Assembly (NCBI GenBank): GCA_050944685.1
Contig: JBMNRP010000003.1
Location: forward strand, 62,001 to 126,000
From: CADBRN01 sp050944685
GTDB lineage: Bacteria > Bacillota > Clostridia > Lachnospirales > Lachnospiraceae
Direction of reading: 5' to 3'
DNA: 64,000 nucleotides
Below the pieces are notes generated by a model that was not told the origin of the DNA, ran no database searches, and worked only from the letters and a program-made list of their open reading frames with translations. Positions within the stretch are counted from its first letter, which is position 1. Each line of letters starts with the position of its first letter. A program made the position numbers and the translations under genes. Shown piece after piece: positions 56,001-62,485 of the stretch.

Positions 56001-59000
56001 AATCCGGTTCCGCGGTGTAGGTGTTGACAAACTTGTTTCCGTCTGCACCATTGTTCTCGCTGTAGGAAACCTCCGCCTGAAGCGTGCCGTCGCCCTTGTC
56101 GGTGACTGTAACCGTCACGGTGCACTTGTGGCTGTCGTAAGATACTCCGGCGATACTCCCTTTCGTCTCAGCCATGGTAAACTGATAGGTTCCGGGTTTG
56201 CTGAACCGGAGTCCGTTTTCTTTTCCGCCGAAATAGAACTTCGTCTCGGCACCGTTCTTCGGACCGGAAGCCGATCCCGTGACAGCCGCGTCATACGGAG
56301 CAGAAGCTTCGGACGTAATGTCTCCCGCATTTACCGCTGCTGTTGTGGCATTGTCCACCGCCTTCAGCGTGAAGTCGAACTCGTCACCGCTCTTCATGTC
56401 GCGGCCGTTCAGCGTCTTCGTCCCTTCTACGGTGACATCCGCCGGAGCCGGCTCATATTTGTTTGTGAAGGACGGTTCGCTGCTGCTGTCATCGTATTGG
56501 ACATCCGCGGAGATCTCCTTTGTAGACGCATTCTGTGTAACCGTGACCTTGACCTTGTGAACCGTGTCGTCATAGATCATGCCGTTCAGCGTGTACTTTC
56601 CGTCGCTGTTCTTCGTCGCGCCCTCCGGAATGACCTCGCTGACTTCATAGGTATATACCTTGCCAACGTCCTTCTGGGCAATGTGAAGTTTGCCCAGTGC
56701 GATCTGGACACCGTTATTGAAGACTGTGCAGGTGCGGTCCGCTCCGGTTCCCGAAGAGCCCTCCGGCATCGGAGCGTCAGCCGCATTATCACCGGTCGGT
56801 TTCAGCGTAAAGGAGAACTTCTCCCCATCCGTATGGTTCACACTGTCATACAGCGGTTTCTGTCCGGTGGTATCGGAATAATTCTTCCGTGCTTTCAGCT
56901 CCACATCGATCTCATCCGCCGCCTTATTCGTAAAGTCGGCAGATCCCACCGTCTGACCGGAAGCATCTTTCAGCGTTCCGGAGGCGGAAAGCTGTCCGGT
57001 CTGGTCCGTATCGGTCACGACGACCGTGTACGTGTAAACGGCATCGGAATACGTGATGCCCGGCAGATCGCCCGAATTCTCACTGATCTGATAGGTATAT
57101 GTTCCCGGAGCAGAGAAGGTAAACTGACCGGGGTCAAGCACAAAACTGTTTCCTGTGGTTCCTTCCGCATAATTCCAGGTCCAGGTGCCCGTCTTGACAC
57201 CCGCGTCCGAGACAGAAACGATTTTCGCATTGGCGGGCATCGGCACATCCACATTTGTCGCCGCACCGCTGTAAGCGCCTACGATGCGGAACGTAAAGGT
57301 ATCTCCGCTCTGAAGGTCGCGTCCGCTCATGGTCTTCGTTCCTGTAAAGGAGCTTGTGACCGGTTTCGGATTATATGTATTCGTAAAGGATACCGTCTGA
57401 TCCGACGGAGCGCAGGTCACCGTGAGTGTGCCATTGTGATTTTCGTCCTTGACAACAACCGTCAGAGACTGCGCATTGGCGTCATATGTGAGTCCCCTGG
57501 TCTGTGTTCCGCTGACCTCAAGATCGTCATCCGCCGGAGCGGTCTCGGTTACCTTAAATGAGTAGGTACCGGGTTTCTTAAAGGTAATGTCTCCGAACTG
57601 CGCCGTGTGGTCCATCGTTGAGGCGGTTATCTCCGCGGAAGATCCGCTCGCCTCGCTGTAGCCCTCCGGCATCACGACCGTCCCGTCTCTGACTCCGCTT
57701 TTCGCCGCGTCATTGTCCGGCTCCAGCCTGAAGGTAAACGTATCGTCTGTCTTCCAGTCACGTCCCGCTATCGTCTTTTCGACGGCAGGACTGATCTTTC
57801 CTGTCGCCTCATAAGAATTGGTAAACGGCACCTTCGCGAGCTCCTGGGTGGCAGAAAGTTCTTTCGACGTATTTGTGACGGTCTGACTGTAATTCCCGCC
57901 CGTAACCGTCGTCTCTGTCTTCAGCGTTCCGTCCTGATTATCAATCACATGGATGGCGACGGTATATACGGTCCCGTCATAGGTAACGCCGCCCAGTGTT
58001 CCGCGGGTCTCGCCAACCTTATAGGTATATGTCTTTCCCGCGTCATCCTGTGTAAACGTGATCGAGGAAAGCTTCTGCCAGACGCTCTCTTTTCCATCGT
58101 CCGCCGCTGCCGGATTTTGGAAATTCTGATCCGCGGCGGTCAGTTTTGCCTCCGCCTGCTCCGCCGTGACGCTTTCCGAATCCGTGCCGCTGATTGTGTA
58201 GGCGAACTCATTTGCGGACAGACTTCTCCCGTTGAGGGTCTTGCTGATGTTGATGCCCGGATAGGTCATGCTCGCCGTGTAGGTATTGTTGAACTGATTG
58301 GCCGGCTTGCCGCTGTACGTTCCATAATCCGGCGTCGCCACGAGCCGGCCGCCGTTGTCTTCCACATTTACGGTAACGGTGCAGACATGCAAGTCATACG
58401 TCATTCCATTTCCAGCGGAAGCAGGAACTGTCTCACTGATATTGAACTTGTATGTTCCTTTTTTCTTAAACGTGATGTCCGCGAAGCTGAAGCTCTCTGA
58501 CTCGCCGTTCTTGCCGCCGGATACGGAAACGCTCGTGCCGGAGGGAAGAGTAATCCACCCCTTCGTGACCGCCGTGCTGGTTTCCGTATCGGCCGGCTCG
58601 AGCTTAAAGGAGAACGTCTCGCCATCTGCCATATCGCGGCCGGTCAGAGTCTTCGAGCCGGTCAGAGAGAGCCTGTCATCCTCCGCCTGGTAGCTGTTGG
58701 TAAACAGCAGGTTTCCGTTTGCATCTTTTGGTCCGTCGAGGATCACGTACTGTGTCTGAAGGACGCCCTGATTATTTTTGGAAATCGTAACCGTGAATTT
58801 ATAAACCGTCGTCCCTTTGGTGGTCGTGTCATAGGTCATGCCCTTTTCGGCAGTCTCCACCTCAGTCGTAGAAGGATCGTCGATCTGTTCCGCGACCGAA
58901 TAATAGTACGTCTTGCCCAGATCATCCTGCGTGAACAAAAACGTGCCGAAAAGTATTTCACCGGAGCTCTCATTGACCGCGTAGGAAACACGGTCCGCAC

Positions 59001-62000
59001 CGGACCCCTGGGTTCCGGTTTCCGGCATCGGCTGCGTATCGGCGCCCGTTCCCTTTCCGTCCGTGCCAAGAGGTTTCAGCGCAAAGTGGAACATTCCCTT
59101 GGTCAGAGGCTTTGTGCCCGTATGATCGGTATAACTCTTTTTCGCAAGAATACGGGAGTGAATGTCTTCTGCACTGAACCCGTTTGTAAACTTCACCTCG
59201 GTTGTCGTTTTGTCTTGTTGTTCACCCGCGTCATCCCGGGTCATTTTCACGACAGGGTCGCTTACGGTGAGCCCGCCCATTCCATCATCCGAAACCGTGT
59301 ACGTAATAGTATAGCTCGCCCGGGAATATGTGATGCCGGCGATACGCTTGTCATCCGCGGGCACATTCTCGGATACGGTGTAGGTGTACGTTCCCGGAAC
59401 AGAAAACGTTATCGTTCCGAAATCAAAGCTTCCGGAATCCTGGCCGACGAGGCTGTCATCTACCTGGAATGTATAGCTGCCGTCCTCAAAATTACTCGGA
59501 AGCGGAATCGGATCCGGAGCGGTCGCTTTGCCGCTGTAACTTCCGGAGATATTAAAGGTAAACGTGTCGCCTTCCTCGAATTTGCGGCCGGTGATCTCTT
59601 TTATACCCTTGACATTTACCGTCTTCTCCTCCGGAGTTACGGAGTATGTATTAGTAAACGTCGCAGAACCGGTCTGCCCGGAAACAATTGTTCCCATATC
59701 GCCGGTCTTCTTGCTGTTCGTAAATCCTTTCGGAAGAGCCGTCTCGGTTACGGTGTAATCTGCTCCTTGCGGAAGATTTGCGATGGTGGCCGTCTGACCC
59801 CCCTTCAGCGTAAAGGTCGCATTGTAGCTGGTGTCAAAGGTAACTTTCGTGATGGCTCCGGAGACCGTGTTGCCGGAAGCATCCGTCACCGTGACCGCGT
59901 GTTCCCCGGTCGCGCCTTTTACATAAACCTGAAATGCGAATTCTTTATCCGACTGATCCGAATAACCGGCCGGAACGTCCAGCTCTTTCGTTACCGAGAG
60001 CTTCCCGGGAACCGGAATATTGATCTTCCCGTTATTTCCAAGAGAATCCGTCACAATACCGCCGTCTGACATATCCGACGAAATCACATCCGACGCCGTG
60101 CCCGTGGTGTTCGCATCTTTCTTTTTGCCAGTCTCAAGCTTACCGGTATAGTCGGCGCCTTTCTCGATATACCAGGTATTGTCTTCCGAATTCTCTTTGA
60201 TTTTTCCGTCCTGATACAGCTTCTGGATCTCGTCCGAAACGAGTTCCTCCACTTCCGTGGTCTCAGTCACCTTTCCGGAATTATCGATCGTATAGTACGT
60301 ATGCTTGAAATAATAGGACCGGCCTGGATTAAACGAGGAGCCGGTCGCTTTCGTCGTCCCCTCAGGATCTGTGTAGAGCGTGGTCGCTTCTGTAAAGGTA
60401 TAATACGGGTTGTTGGAAGACGGGTCGTACACCGCGGTCGTCAGACCTTCGGCCTTTCCTTTTTCATAACGGTTGGTATAGAAATTCAGCTTCCCGTCTG
60501 TCGTATTGGCGGATTGATAGGCAGTGGAAATATTTGAGAAGTTGCCCTCCTCCATCTCCGTTTTATACTGATTCTTCAGCCCGACCGAATACGTCATCTT
60601 CAGCGGAGAAGCGGCCTTTTTTTCACCGGTCATCTTCGTGAGGTCAATATCAAAATACTCAACCGGAAGCAGGGCCGCCGGTACTTTGACCGTAACAATA
60701 TCTCCCGCCTGAGCAGTATCCCCGCTGCTCTCGACCGTCACGATGATATTGCTGACGTCACTTCCTTCTGTATTTAAGTTGGTTGTGGCCGTACCGGAAA
60801 ACTTATAGGTAGTGACCGTTTTTCCCTCGGAAGTTGTCTGGGTTTTCTCCGGATTCGTGAAGGTCTTTCCGTTTCCGAAATCGAGCTTCGTAAAGTCCTT
60901 GACCTCCATGTAATCACCCAGCTGGTCGGTAAAGGTCACATAACCATCCTTCGCTGCATCTTCCGTCGTTGTCTCAACGGGATAACCGGTACCCGATTCC
61001 AGTTTTTCCAGAATACTCTGGAATGCCTCGGCCATCTCACCGGCGGTCTTCGCAGGGTAGAAAAACTGACCGTCTACTCCAGTCCCGAAAGTGTAACGAT
61101 TTGTGGTTGTAACACTTGCATCCGGGTACTTGCTCGATACGGCGTTCATGAATTTGTTCATGTTTGACGTCGACGCGGATGTCGGATCTGCCGATGGATC
61201 CGAATCCTCCGTCGCGCCGATGCAATAAATCGTCGCTCCGCTGTCTTTGATCGTTTTGGCATATTCAACCGCCGGCGACGCAACTTTAGCTTCATAATCA
61301 ATCTCAGTTGTCGGCTCGCCATCCGAGAAAAAGACGACGATCTTTTTTGCATCCGTACGCGCTTTGGCAACCTCTTCGTTCGCTTTTTCCAAGGCATAAT
61401 CCGAGCGCGTCATTCCTCCTGCCTGAAGAGCGTCAATATTGGCTGTCAGCGTATCCAGCGACGAGGTGTAATCATTTACTACCTGGGCATAATTAACCAG
61501 AGGATAATAATAACCCTGAGTAGAGGATCGCGCACTTCCCAGATACATATCGTTCCCCTCGCTGGAAGTCTCGTTTCCGGCAAACTTTACAATCGAAATG
61601 CGGGTTTTTTCAGCATCGGACAGTCCGCTGTTATTCTGATCAATTGTCTTTACGAAATCTGTTGCCGCGTCTTTCAGCGCAGAAAAACGGGTGCCTTCTG
61701 TGGAGTTTGTCACTCTGTAAAATGTAGAATCATCCTGATTATCAAAGGCATAATATTTTTGAGAATAATAATCGTAACTAACTCCATAAGTGCTCGCCCA
61801 GCCGGTATAAACGCTGGTATTAAAATACCGGATCGGAATGTATTTTTTGTACCCAATATCATTTGGATATATCATATACGTTTCCGATTCGTCCAGATTG
61901 GCAAATGTGTTTTTATGTCCCCGGTATGTTCCCTTCGCCCCTTTATTAACCGCTTCATACTGGGGATTTTCTTCAAAGGGATAGTCCATCGAGCCGGAGG

Positions 62001-62334
62001 TATCCAGCACCAGAACGATATCGTACGGCTGCGATTTCGTGCTCGTCAGAGACGAGGCCGAAGATAACGCAGAGAGGGTCACGTTAAAGTTATCGTCATC
62101 CCCCGCCGAGACACTCTTGTCGGTCCAGATTTTTCCGACATTATCTGTCGAGTCCAGTTCCGTATAGCTCCCGGACGTGTCATCATCCGCAGACTGACTC
62201 CATTTGGTATCGGCCCGGCTGCTCCTCGCGGTTAGTGCCGTGACGGCTCCTCCGCCCAGGGAGATGATGGCGATCATGATGATAATGTTTCTTAATTTCG
62301 TGTTCTGGAAAAGATTGCGATGAGCTTTTTTCAT
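41029..62334 (-). CDS. Giant sortase-anchored VWA adhesin with about 45 isopeptide-type Ig-like modules (7101 residues)
   Basis: Signal peptide with hydrophobic core at 16-36 and a VWA domain at about 102-445 with the MIDAS motif DTSGSM, a distal Thr in GGMTRSD and DGEPTTE. After a linker domain come: Cna_B-like module (777-898), nine Spy0128-like pilin modules (899-2240), two DUF11/D2-like repeats (2245-2487), Cna_B (2489-2608), Spy0128 (2609-2760), four DUF11 (2762-3322), Cna_B (3322-3441), Spy0128 (3441-3597), eighteen DUF11 (3598-6058), Cna_B (6060-6185), six Spy0128 (6185-7002), a TPTPTPTP linker, the sortase-like PVKTGD (near 7065), a membrane helix and RRRRQNNR. Pilin modules keep Lys (K-x-x-x-GR) and Asn (F-x-N-x-Y); all DUF11 repeats keep P-x-K, the Asp before P-x-GT, and N before the last strand. 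Expected to be a covalently braced stalk on the cell wall. The frame has no break over 21.3 kb. The ATG follows GGGGGA by seven bases. Ligand unknown. Confidence 0.93.
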   Translation of the reverse strand: MKKAHRNLFQNTKLRNIIIMIAIISLGGGAVTALTARSSRADTKWSQSADDDTSGSYTELDSTDNVGKIWTDKSVSAGDDDNFNVTLSALSSASSLTSTKSQPYDIVLVLDTSGSMDYPFEENPQYEAVNKGAKGTYRGHKNTFANLDESETYMIYPNDIGYKKYIPIRYFNTSVYTGWASTYGVSYDYYSQKYYAFDNQDDSTFYRVTNSTEGTRFSALKDAATDFVKTIDQNNSGLSDAEKTRISIVKFAGNETSSEGNDMYLGSARSSTQGYYYPLVNYAQVVNDYTSSLDTLTANIDALQAGGMTRSDYALEKANEEVAKARTDAKKIVVFFSDGEPTTEIDYEAKVASPAVEYAKTIKDSGATIYCIGATEDSDPSADPTSASTSNMNKFMNAVSSKYPDASVTTTNRYTFGTGVDGQFFYPAKTAGEMAEAFQSILEKLESGTGYPVETTTEDAAKDGYVTFTDQLGDYMEVKDFTKLDFGNGKTFTNPEKTQTTSEGKTVTTYKFSGTATTNLNTEGSDVSNIIVTVESSGDTAQAGDIVTVKVPAALLPVEYFDIDLTKMTGEKKAASPLKMTYSVGLKNQYKTEMEEGNFSNISTAYQSANTTDGKLNFYTNRYEKGKAEGLTTAVYDPSSNNPYYTFTEATTLYTDPEGTTKATGSSFNPGRSYYFKHTYYTIDNSGKVTETTEVEELVSDEIQKLYQDGKIKENSEDNTWYIEKGADYTGKLETGKKKDANTTGTASDVISSDMSDGGIVTDSLGNNGKINIPVPGKLSVTKELDVPAGYSDQSDKEFAFQVYVKGATGEHAVTVTDASGNTVSGAITKVTFDTSYNATFTLKGGQTATIANLPQGADYTVTETALPKGFTNSKKTGDMGTIVSGQTGSATFTNTYSVTPEEKTVNVKGIKEITGRKFEEGDTFTFNISGSYSGKATAPDPIPLPSNFEDGSYTFQVDDSLVGQDSGSFDFGTITFSVPGTYTYTVSENVPADDKRIAGITYSRASYTITYTVSDDGMGGLTVSDPVVKMTRDDAGEQQDKTTTEVKFTNGFSAEDIHSRILAKKSYTDHTGTKPLTKGMFHFALKPLGTDGKGTGADTQPMPETGTQGSGADRVSYAVNESSGEILFGTFLFTQDDLGKTYYYSVAEQIDDPSTTEVETAEKGMTYDTTTKGTTVYKFTVTISKNNQGVLQTQYVILDGPKDANGNLLFTNSYQAEDDRLSLTGSKTLTGRDMADGETFSFKLEPADTETSTAVTKGWITLPSGTSVSVSGGKNGESESFSFADITFKKKGTYKFNISETVPASAGNGMTYDLHVCTVTVNVEDNGGRLVATPDYGTYSGKPANQFNNTYTASMTYPGINISKTLNGRSLSANEFAYTISGTDSESVTAEQAEAKLTAADQNFQNPAAADDGKESVWQKLSSITFTQDDAGKTYTYKVGETRGTLGGVTYDGTVYTVAIHVIDNQDGTLKTETTVTGGNYSQTVTNTSKELSATQELAKVPFTNSYEATGKISPAVEKTIAGRDWKTDDTFTFRLEPDNDAAKSGVRDGTVVMPEGYSEASGSSAEITASTMDHTAQFGDITFKKPGTYSFKVTETAPADDDLEVSGTQTRGLTYDANAQSLTVVVKDENHNGTLTVTCAPSDQTVSFTNTYNPKPVTSSFTGTKTMSGRDLQSGDTFTFRIVGAYSGAATNVDVPMPANAKIVSVSDAGVKTGTWTWNYAEGTTGNSFVLDPGQFTFSAPGTYTYQISENSGDLPGITYSDAVYTYTVVVTDTDQTGQLSASGTLKDASGQTVGSADFTNKAADEIDVELKARKNYSDTTGQKPLYDSVNHTDGEKFSFTLKPTGDNAADAPMPEGSSGTGADRTCTVFNNGVQIALGKLHIAQKDVGKVYTYEVSEVIPEGATKNSDGKYTLNGMIYDDTVHKVKVTVTQNASTKEISADVQYDDSSSEPSFTNKYEPAPADVTVEGTKTLNGRDMKSGDEFDFTLKAVDNATTAAVNAGDITSEASAPYDAAVTGSASGPKNGAETKFYFGGKENGLRFSKPGTYQFTMAETKGSIAGVSYDSHKCTVTVTVTDKGDGTLQAEVSYSENNGADGNKFVNTYTAEPDSIPVSVTKVLTGRTPGLQDKEFEFSIKVNNSSATSGDGWKIQAVDGTADGRTKNNADGKADFGNIEFSKTGTYTVEVKEIVPDPADPMITYDTHSYTFQVTVSDDQNGNLKATTSNVKGSTIFTNTFTPGENTKSVSEADSSGNIRITDADGDMVSAGDILHYTINWVNDAVDASGKSAAATVTITDPVPAGTEFVQASEGGTNQNGTVTWTIQAAAGQKGTVTFDVKVTDAALDNVDHSIRNTGTVTINDNPKTTNEVRNSVPEKEVRDASGADINNTAVKVGDILTYRIYYANVEKDPVDITITDTIPAGTKYVDGGTLSGNAVTWNLTDVKANTTGYVSFRVQVTEDAVEKIDNTATLKIGNDYDTTNTTHNTLKTGDLSFDKKVQLSVPQSTNIDNTKEFEFTVTFRDATGAELQKAYSYSGTSDGNTVISGTIKSGGTIKLKNNGKVTIKGLPAGSSWKITEAAGDGYVADRSEHSGVIPENSATEVTYNNTYKLKNPSIPLKALKQLEGRTLTEGEFTFNADVQREADALSSTDENGSAVTNEGWYLASTDGSYDHQTKNAADGSVNFGNLYFTKVGNYTVTVTELVPDPKAPFVTYDQHSYTFHVKVTDDKKGNLVLTPDSSYIEEGNSGSAVFRNTYKPDDNTKTVEKEIDGVKTNVDGKMVGVGDTLTYTVNWVNDAVSDKGVAQKADITVTDQIPEGTSYVQNSANPSASLSTDGRTLTWSLGEQAAGATGKVTFQVKVDESAVSNEDNTIRNSASIKVGDHDPKTTNEVTNTVPEKTVEDLTRQIEDADGHMVGIGDTLKYTVSFTNTADDAADVTIQDPVPAGTKFAKNDTADSVKIGDKDCTVTFTAPENNSGVAQWVIHSVPKGASGSVSFEVTVDESAAKLEGSRVDNVATVKINGDPEISTNTTTNDVPQKSVDAQVGNTKITDADGDLVGIGDTLTYHISWSNASDSEETVTVKDAVPEGTTFVGNSAVVSEGTAGTPEITQPEDGAEAGSAITWELGRQPAGSKGSVTFQVKVDKSVLEIDDLTVRNDATVKINGDPEITTNEVDNPVPEKSVEDVTKNIKDADGKTVQVGDILEYSIKFINTQKDADGNYTAVKAVITDAVPAGTEYVSADNGGQLKTSSSGSKYVEWNLDIPANSSRKVSFRAKVTEAALTLGSGTDDAADDGVFANTAGVKLGDRPEVTTNTVTNNVRTGDLVIRKTVNAVEGQTATDSEFTFQVTLVDASGNALTGSYPVSGTYDADGTDYQTKSGKTTVKSGDQIKIKAGGKVTIKGLPEGSGWIVREMSIPAGFSPKKNPLEGRIPEDSEASSSFVNTYDTENADVPVVVKKIMEGRDLTKGEFSFTMNVKPKDADTPSDGWTITPAGGVESDAGATEATAKNAVDTDSGHTGDVNFGKITFTKPGKYIITIRENVPDDEHKLPFVTYDEAVRSFQVEVYDDGGALAYYLEDENGNHNFDILSTINFTNRYHPDDNTKTVADTTLNIQDADGKQVQIGDTLHYTIHWVNDAIGSDGKSSDAKVTVTDTVPEGTKLVESEDSPSDSGKVSDDKKKITWTIDAKAGESGDVSFDVKVDDSIKEYAYQIENAASVKIGDDEKTTNTVRNTVPHKEVSNVTHSITDAEGTILGLGDTVRYTVYWKNTETDESGNPAAATVKISDVLPGGTTFVSADNGGKFTANSNYDASLQNSDDQSKLSKGTVNWEFQAEAGASGSVTFDVTVDENAYLVLRHNIVDNTAKVQIGNSPEVSTNTTHNMVPEKLEVKGSEATVNLVNENSGELVGVGDIITYQILYMNRDETEAQMYATDTVPDGTEYVKDSAKVYYYTPSGAKELEGSTADVSDGKNITWSAKVPGGAAGYAAFQVKVTEDAYKLGSDTETTDDDNIIQNTAQVKIGNSPSVSTNTTENPVPEKTVSTLDENGGIAIEDADGKLIGIGDTIRYTVSWKNTDPAEDGADITITDATPDGTVYAGGASVNPADASQITNSDITAPEEGGTGALQWAFHAAKGASGTVTFDVTVTEDVKNFANKVDNTAKVKIGDSAEVSTNTVHNPVPVKTVTADDHIAQSDGVTLTDLNGHLVGVGDTLTYTVSWENGESGKARVTVKDYVPAGTTYAGGAKAFDQDGKEITDDINIRVQKDADGRQFITWTLYERESGAKGTVSFQTKVDSSIFKLANPVAENQASVQIGDDPAVDTNKTENPTPLKDVDIDPADENEPTVTSADGQIVGIGDTLHYTVSWKNTGLSDSAYTKITVTDKIPDGTRYTENTAKVNPADGVKIFTDDEGTEGTPSPEVNNGTIKWIFYVKKNAEGTVSFDVTVTEDALGLPARTIDNTAYVRLDDDDAMSTNTTHNPVPTKTESATTGNVTIQDADGKTVGIGDTLTYHINWVNTQTEKAAVTVTDQVPAGTAYVEGSANSGGSYDAATGIVTWNLGEQEAGAKGTVSFQVTVEESVKNNTPKDTVENRATVTIGDHSAVTNKVTNTVPEKTVSREDASGATTEINGQVVGVGDELTYTVSYRNTESGKSDVIITDAVPAGTGYVKDSADHDGSYDEATNTIRWTLRDVEPGKSGTVSFKVKVTDEALTESVVENEAEVQIGKNNPAVKTNKTVNPIPMKEVQDQDGNDIDGDLVGVGDKLHYVIHYKNSEKDPATVVITDDIPAGTAYVGGSAKADNEGVTATIGQPEDQAPSGTVKWTIENVASDGEGTVSFDVTVTEGAFEQPDYTVKNTAAVQVGDNPAVKTNTVTNSVPEKTVDVTGGSGDNQTTIRDANGRLVGVGDILTYKVEWKNTDDSRANVAVTDTIPAGTEYVENSAKVFDAEGREMTDDFSIENQNGKLTWKMYYQPSGASGTAVFQVKVTEAAFDLEPAAVRNQASVRIGNHPEIRTNPVENPVPEKDVSSQHADNPVVEDADGKPVQIGDVLTYTVHWKNESADADGNPAKAKVVVTDPVPAGTVYVDGSAKAYKDGDTNPISGADGILKDGTITWTIDQAPENSSGTVTFRVKVDESVLEIEGRRIENTATVQIGDNPAVSTNTTENPVPGKDVTRTYDSNKTVIHADGKTVGIGDHLVYSVSWSNGTGKTADVVIQDTIPAGTEIIPNAIDNNGQYDAATRTITWTLKGKPDGAYGQVTFLVSVTKDALNLPNNTIENEATVAIDNQSSVTNKVTNTVPEKTVANVTKKIQDADGKLASVGDILTYTVEWRNGGDESADVTIRDSVPKGTEYVDGSADSGGQEKDGKVVWTIRNAGPGATGKVSFRVKITEEALKLAKNTVENTATVQLNDDPAAGTNTVTNPVPEKEVENTTKNIKDANGREISVGDILTYTIHYTNPESEAAKVTITDPVPAGTEYVEDSAGEGGSFADGKVTWTLENVEPGASGTVSFQVKVTEEAFTEAKGSVANTATVQIGDNPAVDTNTVTNGLPKKEVLDGEGNDIDGQLVKVGDELTYVVHYTNSKNSEAKVVVTDTIPVGTGYVRDSAEGKGAKITGPDKNGKLTWTIDKVDAGASGTVSFKVTVTRDAYKNEDNLVENTGKVKIGDNPEVDTNTVTNGVPEKEVRDGNNKEADGQGVAVGDVLNYMVTYTNPQATASDVIITDAIPEGTEYVDGSADHDGALSADGKSVEWTIADVGSGKSGTVSFQVRVTDAAAAKGEADNTAQVKIGPDGPAVDTNTVTNPVPYKEVHDDEDQDINGTLVKVGDELTYVVYYRNSDSKTADVKVYDTIPDGTDYVDGSAAFDGTVDKASAIAGPDSGDMLTWTIKNVPGETSGSVRFKVRVNEEVYEHNNIVTNTGRVQVGDNPVVETNTVTNGVPEKEVTGSAGTDMNGGTVTVGEELTYTVHYVNPESTAAKVTVTDTIPKGTEYAEGSAAGEGASVTGPDANGKITWTIDSVEPGASGTVTFKVVVTGDAVKAGKADNTAQVQIGDNPAVDTNTVTTKVTAGGLEISKEVGKADDSLEPDPDAEFTFRVTFSKAGKELTGSYRFSGRKDAEEEYTGTVRSGDKITLRAGGSVVIADLPDGTEWTVKEVKVPAGYTPEKDTMTGTIRTDAEEGAKAAFTNTYRAAGKAVIELEKEVKGRDWTKDDYFNFQIQALTEGAPMPGSTTVKVTKPEKGNKASFRFGEITYTKPGTYVYKVTEEDAGKLYDGIRYDDNEAEVTVTVTDGGKGELKTAVAVTKGNATFVNTYEPGEVDFDAIAGLQIVKNMTGRDITDGAFRFTLKGTDEASAKKLSGEEALSYQTYAAEMDSSTLQANETVAAPTGLVFRAADAGKTFSYQVTEAIPDGAKNNGNGTWTLNGVTYDSAVHTLTFTVSEDGKGTVYADVNADGSTFTISSNDKEASHSKVSYTFNNSYHTNSETVEIRAAKEMTGQDLVDNEFGFRVTVPNKDRTENVVVATGTNAADGTVSLSPITYTQESLRAENALGYNQRTVDGSKVTYTYHYTVSEDAVSADYGITQEKSSFSVRVDVTDDGEGNLKANVTYPEDATNGVLVFRNSYKSNEVSIDLKGRKDLVNTSESAAPDITGKYNFTVSADAGTPMPAVTSVNGPADATGTVDFGEITYTLENVFGAEEGQPGIPRSKTFTYTITESGQVANVGNDANAKTVTVTVTDDGAGMLTASVGGQNNGSFTFTNTYTGPNPVTGNFTVKKNVTINGGNYTMEANEFIFQMTDGSGNVVSSGTNDAAGNVTMSRMTFTKEGEYTYTLREAAGSEKGITYDTTVYNVTASVEKDANDNLQLTWKFNTTDGEVPTFNNVYTPDSTPATADLRAMKEFLSMIRELKGDDFTFQLLDSNGTVIQTAKNTASGLISFDTISYAEEGTWEYIIKEVIPSTDDDPNQDGIQQNGITYDETMHTVNVEVIRNEITDRLQATVTYDGGSAAVPIFTNHDNTYTPSTPGDTPTPTPTPTPSDNTPSITTRITNNGYTPRYRPNTTVSNPPAASGTAPVKTGDDSNVSMYAIILALCGIGIAVFAIRRRRQNNR
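41330..43780 (-). repeat. C-terminal array of six Spy0128-like modules inside the giant gene
   Basis: Same module family as the N-terminal array, next to the wall anchor. The last two (beginning TGNFTVKKN and TADLRAMKEF) are the most divergent and lack the GR after the Lys, but keep Lys and the closing F-x-N. Confidence 0.75.
44160..51540 (-). repeat. Array of 18 DUF11/D2-like coding repeats inside the giant gene
   Basis: Eighteen modules averaging about 135 residues, each built as: P-x-K-x-V, a D-A-D-G-K-like turn, V/I-G-D-x-L-x-Y, a beta strand ending N, T-D-x-x-P-x-GT-x-Y, GS-A, W-x-I/L, G-x-V-x-F-x-V-x-V, N-T-A-x-V-x-I-G-D, T-N-T-x-x-N. Two more groups of the same repeat (2 and 4 copies) lie at about 54880-55600 and 52370-54050. 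Copies differ in detail, so they are diverged rather than freshly duplicated. Confidence 0.85.
55620..59640 (-). repeat. Array of nine Spy0128-like pilin modules inside the giant gene
   Basis: Nine modules of about 130-165 residues with the pattern K-x-L-x-GR, F-x-F, F-x-x-PGTYxYxxxE, YD...TVTV-x-D, and a closing F-T-N-T-Y. These are the motifs of the streptococcal pilin isopeptide-linkage domain. Two carry a longer first strand with a Y-S/T-D-x-TGxKPL insert (second and seventh). Confidence 0.8.
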
Positions 62335-62392
62335 GATAGTTCCCCCAAAATGCTCAAAAAATGATAGATGGATCAGAAATGTTTACCGTCAG

Positions 62393-62428
62393 AAAAATAA
62401 AAAATCGCCGAACCATGACCGGCCGGCG
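62393..62428 (-). terminator. Terminator-like hairpin just upstream of the giant gene
   Basis: Minus strand CGCCG / CGGCG stem with an inner GCC/GGT pairing, then A and TTTTTTATTTTT. It lies 60 bases before the giant start codon. It may end the transcript of the small frame at 62486-62638 or act as an attenuator of the giant gene, since no better promoter is visible after it. Confidence 0.5.
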
Positions 62429-62485
62429 TGATAATCAGTTCTACAGAAGAGTCTGCTGCTCATTCAGAACCAGACTGAAAATCAG

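Noticed and set aside
50896..57561. Further plus-strand frames of 1241 and 893 codons opposite the giant gene
   Set aside because: Same cause: antisense frames opposite a GC-rich repetitive coding sequence. No domain or start signal supports them.
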